From a virus, in IMG/VR virus record IMGVR_UViG_3300025870_001106, positions 1-26,145 of that record: a stretch of 26,145 nucleotides of DNA; one strand, written 5' to 3'. Position 1 is the first letter of the stretch; the number at the start of each line of letters is the position of its first letter. Both the position numbers and the translations under genes were made by a program. Below the pieces are notes generated by a model that was not told the origin of the DNA, made no database searches, and saw only the letters and a list, made by a program, of their open reading frames with translations. Shown one piece after another: positions 6,639 through 14,702 of the stretch.

Positions 6639-8337
6639 AAAACAGGAACCACTGAGAATATATGTAGGCTGGGATAGTCGCGAAGATCTTGCCTATCAAG
6701 TATGTAAAGAAAGCATAGAATACCATGCCAGTGTTCCAGTAAGAATTATTCCTTTAAAGCAAAAACATTTACGCAGAGATGGATTTTATTCAAGAAACAT
6801 AGATAAACTTGCGAGCACTGAATTTACATTTACAAGATTCCTTGTTCCCGAACTTGCTGAATTTAAAGGATGGGCGTTGTTTATAGATTGCGATTTTGTT
6901 TTTCTAGATGATGTCAAAAAACTATTTGATCAAGCAGATCCAAAATATGCAGTAATGTGTGCCCAGCATGATTATACACCAAAAGAAACAGTAAAAATGG
7001 ACGGCAAAGTTCAACATATGTATCCAAGAAAAAATTGGAGTAGTATGATGTTGTTTAATTGCGGTCATCATCATACTCAAAAATTAACCAAGCATGTTGT
7101 AAATAATGAAACAAACGATGGTGCATATTTTCATAGACTAACATGGGCACCTGATAAATGGGTAGGTAAATTATCTCATGAATGGAATTGGTTAGTTGGA
7201 TGGTATAAAGAACCAGAGGACGGTACTCCATCTGCATTACATTATACAGAAGGCGGCCCTTGGTTTGAACAATATAAAGATTGTGAATATTCAACTGAAT
7301 ATTATAGATATGAAAGATTGTATCATCAAAGGCATATTTCAGAATTGTATCAAACAATTCAGCACATGCGAAACGCAGATAAAAATGTTAATGACCTAAG
7401 TTTACCAGGTCCAAAAAAAAAATTAGTTGAAAATTTTCTTAAAGTAGGAATAGACGATACTGGAGATATATACGGAACTAAAGAAGAATTCTTAGAAATA
7501 TGGAAGGCACATGATACAGCAATGAGTAATAAAGTAGCAACTATCGAAAGCGACGGCGGAATAAATTATAGATCAAAAGGTCACAAATACGACACATATC
7601 TTGAAGCATTTGCAACGGGTTCTTTTGGTACTATTAGTACTTGGGAAAAACAAAAAGATAAAAAAACTCCATTGATTATACGAGGGTTAGGCGGTAGTAG
7701 TAGAAAAGCCATTCAGCATTGTATTAACCATAATCGTCCATATTATGCAATAGATACAGGTTATATTCAACCTGTAGGTATGCGTAAAAAAATGTACCAC
7801 AGAGTTACAAGAAACAATCTACAAAACTTACAGCTAATACAAGAACGTCCAAAGGATAGATTAGCAAAACTAGGGTATACTTACAAAAAATTTACACCAG
7901 GTAAAAAAATATTAATTTGCCCTCCTAGTCAAAAAGTAATGGCTATGTTTGACCAACCCGATCCCAAAACTTGGACAGAAAACGTAATTGCTGAATTAAA
8001 GAAACACACCGATAGGCCTATAGAAGTACGACTAAAACCAGACAGAGCCGATAGAGTAACCATAAACACAATGGAACAGGCATTATCCGACGATGTACAT
8101 TGTATGGTAACTTACAACAGTATTGCAGCAGTAGAAGCTATTTTACTAGGAAAGCCTGCAATTGCATTAGGACCTAACGCAGCTTCAACGTTGTGTAATA
8201 GTAACTTAGACGAAGTTGAAAATTTAAATTATCCTGAAAAAGATTTAGTTGTAAAATTTGCATGTCATTTAAGTTATTGTCAATTTACCGAAGGTGAAAT
8301 GCGTAGCGGGTTTGCATGGAACATAGTCAACGAATGA
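6631..8337 (+). CDS. Two-domain glycosyltransferase: GT8-like domain plus KpsC/KpsS-like domain
   Basis: Residues ~7-230 resemble GT8 (glycogenin/LgtC) enzymes: RIYVGWDSREDLAYQV at the start, TEFTFTRFLVPEL, and the metal-binding DCD (86-88) in WALFIDCDFVFLDD. Residues ~310-568 form a second domain with HTDRPIEVRLKP (459-470), YNSIAAVEAILLGKPAIALGP and a tail GEMRSGFAWNIV. This second domain recurs in the two other GT-B-like proteins of the block and has the look of capsule synthesis Kdo-transferase-like proteins (KpsC/KpsS), where a basic xHP/xKP strand end precedes an S/N-x-x-A/G-x-E nucleotide site. The start has AAGGA 10 nt upstream. A single polypeptide may thus add two sugars. The KpsC/S link is a pattern judgement. 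Confidence 0.75.
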   Translation: MDEKQEPLRIYVGWDSREDLAYQVCKESIEYHASVPVRIIPLKQKHLRRDGFYSRNIDKLASTEFTFTRFLVPELAEFKGWALFIDCDFVFLDDVKKLFDQADPKYAVMCAQHDYTPKETVKMDGKVQHMYPRKNWSSMMLFNCGHHHTQKLTKHVVNNETNDGAYFHRLTWAPDKWVGKLSHEWNWLVGWYKEPEDGTPSALHYTEGGPWFEQYKDCEYSTEYYRYERLYHQRHISELYQTIQHMRNADKNVNDLSLPGPKKKLVENFLKVGIDDTGDIYGTKEEFLEIWKAHDTAMSNKVATIESDGGINYRSKGHKYDTYLEAFATGSFGTISTWEKQKDKKTPLIIRGLGGSSRKAIQHCINHNRPYYAIDTGYIQPVGMRKKMYHRVTRNNLQNLQLIQERPKDRLAKLGYTYKKFTPGKKILICPPSQKVMAMFDQPDPKTWTENVIAELKKHTDRPIEVRLKPDRADRVTINTMEQALSDDVHCMVTYNSIAAVEAILLGKPAIALGPNAASTLCNSNLDEVENLNYPEKDLVVKFACHLSYCQFTEGEMRSGFAWNIVNE

Positions 8338-9269
8338 AAGTAGTTAGTTATTTAAATGTAATACCTGCAAAAAATAAAAGTCAAGAAAAAACAGATATAT
8401 TACATAATTTTGTTGAAGGTGTTCGTATAAGAAATGATGAAGGATTAATACAGAACGAGCCTAGGATTGTTGACTGCGATGTAGCAGTAATACAAGGATG
8501 GACACATAGTAAAGGCAAAACTGGTACGCATTTACAATTACGTGAAAAGATTATCAAACATCAAATACAATCAGGAAAATATGTATGCACAGCAGATAGT
8601 AACTTGTTTTTGTATGCAAATAGTAGTAACAAGCCTCATCATTATCTCCGATATAGTTTTAATGGTGTATTTCCTAATACAGGTATATATTTTGACGATA
8701 ACATTGATCCAAATCGCTGGCAACAAATATCGCATCATTTACATATTGCACCACAAGCTAAGTTATCTAAAGGAAAATATATATTACTTTGCTGTCAGCG
8801 CAACGGCGGCTGGAGTATGGATGGCATAGACGTAGTAGATTGGGTAGTACGCACTGTACAGAAAATTAGAGAATACAGCGACAGACCAATTGTTGTAAGA
8901 GGCCATCCCGGTGATAAGGCTGCACAAACTTATCTATATCATCGTTATAATAGAATTAGTAAATTACCAGGAGTAAAAGTAACTCCGTTCGGCAGACCAT
9001 TAGAAGATGATTTACATAAATGTTGGGCTGTTGTAAATCATAACAGTAGTAGTATTGTAGGTCCTATTATCAAAGGCTATCCTGCATATATAACTGATTC
9101 TCATAGAAGTCAGTGTGCAGAAGTAGCACACCATGGATTCAAAAACATTGAAAGTCCTCAACAGTTTGATAGAGAAAAATGGCTACAACGTATTAGTATG
9201 TTTCATTGGAATTTCGAGGAATTACGTAGCGGTAAAGCATGGGCACATATGAGAAATTATGTCCAATAA
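8334..9269 (+). CDS. KpsC/KpsS-like GT-B-type transferase
   Basis: I take the ATG at 8334, which overlaps the previous stop as ATGA, as the start (311 aa); an ATG at 8316 in the same frame would add 6 residues. The C-terminal half matches the second domain of the preceding protein: SDRPIVVRGHPGDKA, WAVVNHNSSSIVGPIIKGYPAYI, and a tail FEELRSGKAWAHMRNYV. The N-terminal half (VVSYLNVIPAKNK, DCDVAVIQGWTHSKGK) looks like the first Rossmann-like domain of a GT-B fold. The HP and the S-x-x-G-x-x-x-G-x-P motifs fit capsule polysaccharide transferases that use CMP-Kdo. Its 3' end overlaps the reverse-strand GT gene by 13 nt. Confidence 0.7.
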   Translation: MKVVSYLNVIPAKNKSQEKTDILHNFVEGVRIRNDEGLIQNEPRIVDCDVAVIQGWTHSKGKTGTHLQLREKIIKHQIQSGKYVCTADSNLFLYANSSNKPHHYLRYSFNGVFPNTGIYFDDNIDPNRWQQISHHLHIAPQAKLSKGKYILLCCQRNGGWSMDGIDVVDWVVRTVQKIREYSDRPIVVRGHPGDKAAQTYLYHRYNRISKLPGVKVTPFGRPLEDDLHKCWAVVNHNSSSIVGPIIKGYPAYITDSHRSQCAEVAHHGFKNIESPQQFDREKWLQRISMFHWNFEELRSGKAWAHMRNYVQ

Positions 9270-10081
9270 CTTTCGCTTCTTGGTTTTATTAAATCTCTAG
9301 GTTTTGCACTTTTACCTAATTCTTTTCTGTCACCTTTTAAATGATCAAAGTATTTTCCCAAGTCGCTGTTTATAAAAGGATGTCCTTCGCCGTTTACTAA
9401 TCCAGCACTTATATTATAGAATCTTTCTCTTGGCCATTTTTCTTGTACAATTTTTCTTACTTCTTCAAAAACAAAACTATCGTGCCATTCTTCCATTTGA
9501 AATATTCCATCTTCGGCATTTTCATATACATATTCAAATTCGTGTAGAAAGTTTTTTCCTGCCTTTGTTTTTAAATTAATTCCATAAAAGCCACATTCGG
9601 GCCATTTCTTGCCTCTGCCTAAATAACTCATCCAAGCATTGTCTGGTGTAAAATTTTCAAACTGTTTAAGGCTTATTGGACTGTGTACATATGTATCAGC
9701 GTCTAACCAAACAATCCAATCAGTCTCACATCTTTTTGCTGCATCAAATACAGCATAAACTTTGTTTGCAAATCTAATTGCATTCCATTTAAAATCTTTA
9801 TGCCAGTCTTTGGGTCTGCGTTTTTTTATTTCATCAGGCGGCATGCCGTTAGCTTTGGGCACATCTTTCCAACGTTCTTTAAATGACATTAATTTTGGCA
9901 AATGATCTTTTTGATCTAAAATTTCTATACGAGGATCGTTGGTTGTAGGAGTACAATTTTCTGTATACAAATATAATTTTATATTCTTATCTACTCGATT
10001 ACTAAAACTATCAACAAAACGTTGACCATATAGATCTAATACAGGTTGATGAAATGTTGATACTACAGAAATTTTTGACAC
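9257..10081 (-). CDS. GT-A-type glycosyltransferase
   Basis: A 274-residue protein with a GT-A nucleotide-sugar fold: SVVSTFHQPVLDLYGQRF at the N-terminus, an aromatic/basic helix KWNAIRFANKVYAVFDAA (~98-115), and the metal site WIVWLDADTYVHSPI (122-136, with DAD 127-129). A later HDSFVFEE could carry the catalytic acid side. The first codon is GTG at 10081, chosen because AAGGA lies 8 nt upstream on the reverse strand and an ATG two bases earlier is out of frame. It is a lone reverse-strand gene, overlapping its forward neighbour tail to tail by 13 nt and leaving 39 bp to the next forward gene. Sugar and acceptor are unknown. Confidence 0.8.
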   Translation of the reverse strand: MSKISVVSTFHQPVLDLYGQRFVDSFSNRVDKNIKLYLYTENCTPTTNDPRIEILDQKDHLPKLMSFKERWKDVPKANGMPPDEIKKRRPKDWHKDFKWNAIRFANKVYAVFDAAKRCETDWIVWLDADTYVHSPISLKQFENFTPDNAWMSYLGRGKKWPECGFYGINLKTKAGKNFLHEFEYVYENAEDGIFQMEEWHDSFVFEEVRKIVQEKWPRERFYNISAGLVNGEGHPFINSDLGKYFDHLKGDRKELGKSAKPRDLIKPRSESYWT

Positions 10082-10120
10082 ATTAATATCCTTGTTAAAT
10101 ATATTACATGGTATTTAACA
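10082..10120. promoter_or_regulatory. Divergent control region with 9-bp inverted repeat
   Basis: TGTTAAATA (10093-10101) and TATTTAACA (10112-10120) form a perfect dyad that ends at the ATG of the forward gene. Each arm contains TTAAATA, close to the late element, one pointing each way so that the two predicted promoters face each other and overlap. The reverse gene also has AAGGA before its GTG; the forward gene has no evident ribosome site. Confidence 0.5.
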
Positions 10121-10972
10121 ATGAGATTTAGTTTATTCAAACAATATGGTGCATTAAACAGTAGACCAATATTCGATGCTTTTGAATATAGTCTAAAACA
10201 AGCTGGACATATAATCGAAGAAGATAGTATGCACAGCGATGTTGCTGTTATATGGAGTGTGTTGTTTAACGGACGTATGACTGGGAACAAACCTATATGG
10301 GACTACTATACTAAAACAGGACGTAAAGTTATTGTACTAGAAGTCGGTGGAATAAAACGAGGAACAACTTGGAAGGTAGGATTAAATGGAATCAACAGAA
10401 GTGCTTACTTTGGTGACAAAGACAATGATAGGGCTAGGGCTGATAGCTTGGGATTGGTTTGTAAACCTTGGAGATCCAACGGCAATTTTATTTTAATATG
10501 TGGACAACATGATAAAAGTTTGCAATGGCGTGATATGCCACGTATGAGCAATTGGTTCTTAAATACATACGATGAAATACGCAAACATACAGACCGTCCA
10601 ATTATATTTCGTCCGCATCCACGCTGTAGACTAGAACACATCGAGCGTGGACTTAGGCACGTAACAAGACAGGAGCCTCGACATGTTAACGGCACTTATG
10701 ATTCTTTTGATATGGGGTTTGATAATATACATTGCACTATCAGTTACAGTAGCAATCCTGGGATACATAGTGTCATCGAAGGCGTTCCTGCTTTTGTTAG
10801 TACTCATAGCATTGCTTATGATGTGGCCAATGACATAGACTTCCTACACGATATTGAAGATCCTCTAACACCAGATAGAACACAATGGCTAAACGATTAT
10901 GCATGGACAGAGTTTACTGTTGAAGAAATATCTGCTGGCTTACCACTGAAGAGATTGACACCTGCCCTATAA
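10121..10972 (+). CDS. KpsC/KpsS-like GT-B-type transferase (third relative)
   Basis: The 283-residue protein has the same plan as the protein at 8334 and the second domain of the one at 6631. An N-terminal part carries a DVAVIWSVLFNGR strand, comparable with DVAVIQGWTHSKG in the protein at 8334. Then come HTDRPIIFRPHPRCR (156-170), TISYSSNPGIHSVIEGVPAFVS and the tail TEFTVEEISAGLP. The three copies are divergent enough to be old duplications or separate acquisitions. RPHP is the best match in the set to the capsule-transferase His-Pro motif. Its end carries the -35 box of the next promoter. A Kdo-transferase function is an inference from the fold pattern and the presence of kdsA and kdsB about 4 kb away. 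Confidence 0.7.
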   Translation: MRFSLFKQYGALNSRPIFDAFEYSLKQAGHIIEEDSMHSDVAVIWSVLFNGRMTGNKPIWDYYTKTGRKVIVLEVGGIKRGTTWKVGLNGINRSAYFGDKDNDRARADSLGLVCKPWRSNGNFILICGQHDKSLQWRDMPRMSNWFLNTYDEIRKHTDRPIIFRPHPRCRLEHIERGLRHVTRQEPRHVNGTYDSFDMGFDNIHCTISYSSNPGIHSVIEGVPAFVSTHSIAYDVANDIDFLHDIEDPLTPDRTQWLNDYAWTEFTVEEISAGLPLKRLTPAL

Positions 10973-10983
10973 AGTGTTATAGT
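10955..10983 (+). promoter_or_regulatory. Sigma70-type promoter for the 378-aa gene and uvsW
   Basis: TTGACA (10955-10960), 17-bp spacer, TATAGT (10978-10983). The ATG at 10990 lies 6 nt after the -10 box, so transcription should begin at the start codon. ATAGTA (10979-10984) and TACTAT (10986-10991) form an inverted repeat across the -10 box and the start. Confidence 0.7.
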
Positions 10984-10989
10984 ACTACT

Positions 10990-12126
10990 ATGACATATAT
11001 TGAAGATTACCTTGAATACATTTGCAACAATCAACTTGATTCTTTACAATCTAATAATAATATATACTTTAGTATATACAAACAGACAGTACGAGGTGTA
11101 GGAATTACTGATAGACAATATGCTCTTGTCTTAAAAAAGATACAGGAGTATTTGGATGTACAGGATCTTCCTACCCGTATTCCGTTACGACACATTGATA
11201 GAAGCAAATATGTTAAAATTGTAGACAATAGTCATATGACAGAGTACTGGGATGTGCTCGATCAATCCAAAAGCAATTGGCAATGGATTAAAATTAGATT
11301 TCCGTTTAGCAAAAAAGATATACTCAAAATAGAAAAAATAAATCGATATACACACGGAAAAGAATACTATCATCAGAAAGGATCACACGAACATTATTAT
11401 AAACTTACTGGTGCTAATGTACGCCGTATAACACAGGCATTTGACACGTTTGAGTTTGACGAACAAGTAAAAAAATATAAAGACGAAGTAGATGATGTAA
11501 TAACTCGCACCAATGAAATTATAAATGATTTGCCTACACCGCAAACAGATTTTAATGATATTCAAAAATACGATAGGCGTTTTAGATTAGGACTTGTAAA
11601 TTTGTCAAAACCATTTACTAATAATTTATTATTAGACCAAGTAATTGACAGAAATGATCATTATTTTAATGTTCCAGAATCATCAAATAATATAAACAAT
11701 ATTGTTGAAATATTAATTGAACTTGATAGATTTCCGTTACTAGTATTAATCAACAAAGATAATAGTTATCAAGAATTAAGTAGTTTTTATAATGCAATAA
11801 AATATGTTGTGCCTAGCGAAAAACAAAGTGTATTATTTAGAGTAACAGATCCAAATAGTGAAGAAAATGTTAACAGTTTTGTACGACATAACAATCTTAA
11901 CAATTGGGTTGACAAAGAAACAAAAATCGTGTATATTAGTAAAGATAAGTTACCGAAGGTATTGTTTACAAGTGAGTTTAGACCTATAACTAGTTTTAGC
12001 AAAACAAATTCTAAGAATCAACAGTTAGTTGATCTTTATATTAACCATTGCTGTGATTTAAATTTATCACTAGATAATGAATTTTGGGGTAACAGTTATC
12101 AAAGATATATTAAAGGAAGATTTTAA
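10990..12126 (+). CDS. Unknown 378-aa phage protein upstream of uvsW
   Basis: I do not recognise a named family. The N-terminal part (YFSIYKQTVRGVGITDRQYALVLKKI, then IPLRHIDRSKYVKI) has the feel of a conserved core protein found beside uvsW in marine T4-like phages. The stretch ending in GSHEHYYKLTGANVRRI includes several His and Tyr that could be functional. There is no Walker motif, no Cys cluster and no membrane segment. It is read from a strong promoter with its ATG at the predicted +1, and uvsW starts 2 nt after its stop, so the two are surely co-transcribed. A role in recombination or fork processing is plausible from position only. Confidence 0.85.
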   Translation: MTYIEDYLEYICNNQLDSLQSNNNIYFSIYKQTVRGVGITDRQYALVLKKIQEYLDVQDLPTRIPLRHIDRSKYVKIVDNSHMTEYWDVLDQSKSNWQWIKIRFPFSKKDILKIEKINRYTHGKEYYHQKGSHEHYYKLTGANVRRITQAFDTFEFDEQVKKYKDEVDDVITRTNEIINDLPTPQTDFNDIQKYDRRFRLGLVNLSKPFTNNLLLDQVIDRNDHYFNVPESSNNINNIVEILIELDRFPLLVLINKDNSYQELSSFYNAIKYVVPSEKQSVLFRVTDPNSEENVNSFVRHNNLNNWVDKETKIVYISKDKLPKVLFTSEFRPITSFSKTNSKNQQLVDLYINHCCDLNLSLDNEFWGNSYQRYIKGRF

Positions 12127-12128
12127 AG

Positions 12129-13592
12129 ATGCCAACGTGCAAACTTATAATCGAAGATGAAGTAAACATTAAGATCGAAGGACTTGATGTTGATGTACGG
12201 CGGAAGTTATCAAATGCTCTCAAGTTTGATGTTCCATATGCACGTTATATGCCACAGTATAAACTAGGACGCTGGGATGGCAAAGTTGCATTCTTTGGCA
12301 TTGGTGGCACTGGCTATGTTAATCATCTTGATGTAGTTACACAAGTGCTTGCAAAAAACAATGTACAAATAGTTGACATTGAAGATAGGAGACATCCTAT
12401 TGACTTAAACTTTCCACAAGTATCAGAACGTTATTGGGCAGACCAGGGAGTGTGTTGGCCTAAAGGACACCCAGCAGAAGGTGAAGAAATTATTCTGCGA
12501 GATTACCAAGTTGAAGCAATCAATAACTTTGCTAACAACCCACAGAGTCTACAGCAAATTGCAACAGGCGCAGGCAAAACTATTACTACTGCTACACTAT
12601 CACACATGAGTGAAAAGTATGGACGTAGTTTGGTCATTGTTCCTAACAAGAGCCTAGTAGAGCAAACTGAAGAAGACTATATTAACTGTGGGTTGGATGT
12701 AGGGGTGTACTTCGGCGACAGGAAACAATTAGGTAAGACTCATACAATATGCACTTGGCAATCCTTAAATATTTTGGACAAGAAGCATAAGGACGGATCA
12801 GCAGTATTATCACTTGCAGAGTTCTTAGAAGGTGTGAGCACTATCATTGTCGACGAAGTACACCAAGCCAAAGCAGAAGTTCTCAAGAACCTGCTTACAC
12901 GCAACCTACGTAATGCACCCATACGTTGGGGACTAACCGGTACAGTACCTAAAGAGAAGTTTGAGTTTGAAAGTATTCACGCTAGTTTAGGACCAGTTAT
13001 TGGACAGATTAGTGCTAAAGAATTGCAAGACAAAGGTGTATTATCAGAGTGTCATGTTAATGTAGTACAGTTAATAGACACTGTAGTACATTCAGATTAT
13101 CAATCAGAATTAAAATATTTAACAACAAATCAAAACAGATTAGAATATATAGGCAAATTATTAAACACAGTAAAAGAAACAGGCAATACACTAATACTAG
13201 TAGACAGAATTAGTGCTGGAGAAGCACTAGCAGAACTAATACCAGGCAGCACATTTGTAAGCGGCGCTGTTAAAAACAAAGACAGAAAAGAAACATATGA
13301 TACGATTCGTGAAGGGACTAATGAAGTCATTATCGCAACCTACGGGGTTGCCGCTGTTGGACTTAATATACCGAGGATCTTTAATCTTGTTCTTCTTGAG
13401 CCTGGCAAGTCTTTTGTTCGTGTTATTCAAAGTATTGGTAGAGGTGTAAGAAAGGCAAAGGACAAAGACTTCGTTCAAATATGGGATCTTACAAGTACTT
13501 GTAAGTTTGCGAAGCGGCACCTTACCCAACGTAAAAAGTTTTATAAGGAAGCTCAATACCCATTCACAATAGAAAAAGTGGATTGGAATTAA
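12129..13592 (+). CDS. uvsW: UvsW RNA-DNA/branched-DNA helicase
   Basis: UvsW is a superfamily 2 helicase that unwinds R-loops and branched DNA and switches T4 from origin-dependent to recombination-dependent replication. The 487 residues (T4: 503) show the N-terminal substrate domain with KLGRWDGKVAFF, Q-motif region LRDYQVEAI, Walker A ATGAGKT (145-151), VPNKSLVEQ (motif Ia), DEVH (242-245), GLTGT (motif III), ATYGVAAVGLNIP (motif V) and QSIGRGVRK (434-442, motif VI). The start follows AAGGAAG in the end of the upstream gene. Its stop shares a base with the next ATG (TAATG). Confidence 0.96.
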   Translation: MPTCKLIIEDEVNIKIEGLDVDVRRKLSNALKFDVPYARYMPQYKLGRWDGKVAFFGIGGTGYVNHLDVVTQVLAKNNVQIVDIEDRRHPIDLNFPQVSERYWADQGVCWPKGHPAEGEEIILRDYQVEAINNFANNPQSLQQIATGAGKTITTATLSHMSEKYGRSLVIVPNKSLVEQTEEDYINCGLDVGVYFGDRKQLGKTHTICTWQSLNILDKKHKDGSAVLSLAEFLEGVSTIIVDEVHQAKAEVLKNLLTRNLRNAPIRWGLTGTVPKEKFEFESIHASLGPVIGQISAKELQDKGVLSECHVNVVQLIDTVVHSDYQSELKYLTTNQNRLEYIGKLLNTVKETGNTLILVDRISAGEALAELIPGSTFVSGAVKNKDRKETYDTIREGTNEVIIATYGVAAVGLNIPRIFNLVLLEPGKSFVRVIQSIGRGVRKAKDKDFVQIWDLTSTCKFAKRHLTQRKKFYKEAQYPFTIEKVDWN

Positions 13593-14098
13593 TGAATATA
13601 TTAACACTAGAAAATAAAACATTTGAGCTTAATGCTCTACCAGACGAAGTTGATGACGCTATGCGATTTAGTGTACTTGATAATAGCGATCCAAAAGATC
13701 CTGATTTCTTTTTTGTACCTCTAATCTTTTTAGAATCATTCAATTCACCTGCTGTCGTACTAAACATAAACGGACATGAAGTAACAATGCCATTGGATTG
13801 GTGCATTGCAGTAGGATGTAGTCAGGCCGGCAGCGACTTAGAAGTATTACCTTTAACAAGCCTTAACGAAAGAGGATTTGAAGCATTTCTTTTTAATCCT
13901 TTAAGTAGTTTTAAACCAAACTTTGGACATTTAGAAATAGTAAATTTTTACAATGATGTAAAATGGTATTTTCCAAAAATGAAGAACGGCCAGCTACTTA
14001 GTGTACCAGTAAGCACAGGCGAGAATCCGGATTGTGCTTTTTTTGTAAAAGACATAAATCGACAAAGCGAAGTTATTGACTTTGGAAAGTTATTATAG
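13592..14098 (+). CDS. Unknown 168-aa phage protein after uvsW
   Basis: The ATG at 13592 overlaps the uvsW stop by 1 nt and gives 168 residues; a TTG at 13583 in frame is a weaker start. I recognise no catalytic motif. It is mildly acidic, with a DDAMRFSVLDNSDPKDPDFFFVPL block, a PLDWCIAVG strand, PLTSLNERGFEAFLFNPL, and a basic stretch WYFPKMKNGQLLSVPV. The repeated strand-like segments suggest a compact beta-rich domain. Being coupled to uvsW, it could be a partner of the helicase, but nothing in the sequence shows this. Confidence 0.8.
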   Translation: MNILTLENKTFELNALPDEVDDAMRFSVLDNSDPKDPDFFFVPLIFLESFNSPAVVLNINGHEVTMPLDWCIAVGCSQAGSDLEVLPLTSLNERGFEAFLFNPLSSFKPNFGHLEIVNFYNDVKWYFPKMKNGQLLSVPVSTGENPDCAFFVKDINRQSEVIDFGKLL

Positions 14099-14107
14099 GA
14101 GAGTAAA

Positions 14108-14461
14108 ATGAAAGCAGGAAAGATTTGGGGACAAACTGAACTTATACATGCTAACGGCGTACTAGAGTTTCACCGCATTGAATTCAAAGGAGGCTACAAA
14201 TGTAGCGAACATGAACATCAATTTAAATGGAATGGTTTTTACGTAGAGTCAGGTAAAATGCTTGTGCGTGTGTGGCAAAAAGATTACGATTTAGTAGATG
14301 AAACTATTCTTGGTCCAGGCGATTTTACACAAGTTAAACCTGGTGTGATACATCAGTTTGAAGGACTGGAAGACGGTGTAGCATTTGAACTATACTGGGC
14401 AGAATTTAATCACAGCGATATAGTGAGAAGAAGTGTTGGATCAGAAACTAATACCGGGTGA
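14108..14461 (+). CDS. Small cupin-domain protein
   Basis: A 117-residue single cupin: CSEHEHQFKWNGFYVESGKMLV (the first conserved cupin block, with His35 and His37 as likely metal ligands) and GPGDFTQVKPGVIHQFEGL (the second block, with a third His). Such proteins are often isomerases or epimerases of sugar phosphates or simple metal-binding proteins. It opens a four-gene coupled run that leads into kdsA and kdsB, so a role in making or modifying a sugar precursor is a reasonable guess. The ribosome site TAGGAGAG lies 8 nt before the ATG. Residue identity of the substrate is not visible. Confidence 0.8.
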   Translation: MKAGKIWGQTELIHANGVLEFHRIEFKGGYKCSEHEHQFKWNGFYVESGKMLVRVWQKDYDLVDETILGPGDFTQVKPGVIHQFEGLEDGVAFELYWAEFNHSDIVRRSVGSETNTG

Positions 14462-14702
14462 AGCATTAATATACGAACGTGCTAATGGTGTAGTATATGC
14501 AAGATATAGAGACCCGCCGCATAACACTACACCTCGTTGGGTTATTGGTGGAGATCCGGGTGCCGTGGCAAGAGCACAAGGCAAATTGCTAGATTACGGC
14601 GAATGGTTAAAATTATGTGATGCGACTGAAGAACATCCTACTTTAAAAATGCAAATGGATAAACTTGTTAATACGTATTACTTAATAAAGGATAGTAAAT
14701 GA
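14433..14702 (+). CDS. Small conserved-type protein between the cupin and kdsA
   Basis: An 89-residue protein starting at GTG 14433 (a TTG at 14436 is equally possible), inside the end of the cupin gene, with GAGAAG just upstream. Its sequence has a well-ordered look: IPGEALIYERANGVVYARYRD, PRWVIGGDP, ARAQGKLLDYGEWLKL. No known catalytic motif is seen. It ends with an ATGA overlap with kdsA. The tight coupling on both sides suggests it is translated with the Kdo genes, though similar small genes are common in marine T4-like phages and the link may be only positional. Confidence 0.8.
   Translation: MLDQKLIPGEALIYERANGVVYARYRDPPHNTTPRWVIGGDPGAVARAQGKLLDYGEWLKLCDATEEHPTLKMQMDKLVNTYYLIKDSK

Noticed and set aside
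8316-8336. Use of ATG 8316 as the start of the second KpsC/S-like gene
   Set aside because: The ATG at 8334 gives the ATGA overlap used by most neighbours and begins at the natural first strand of the fold. The earlier ATG remains possible.
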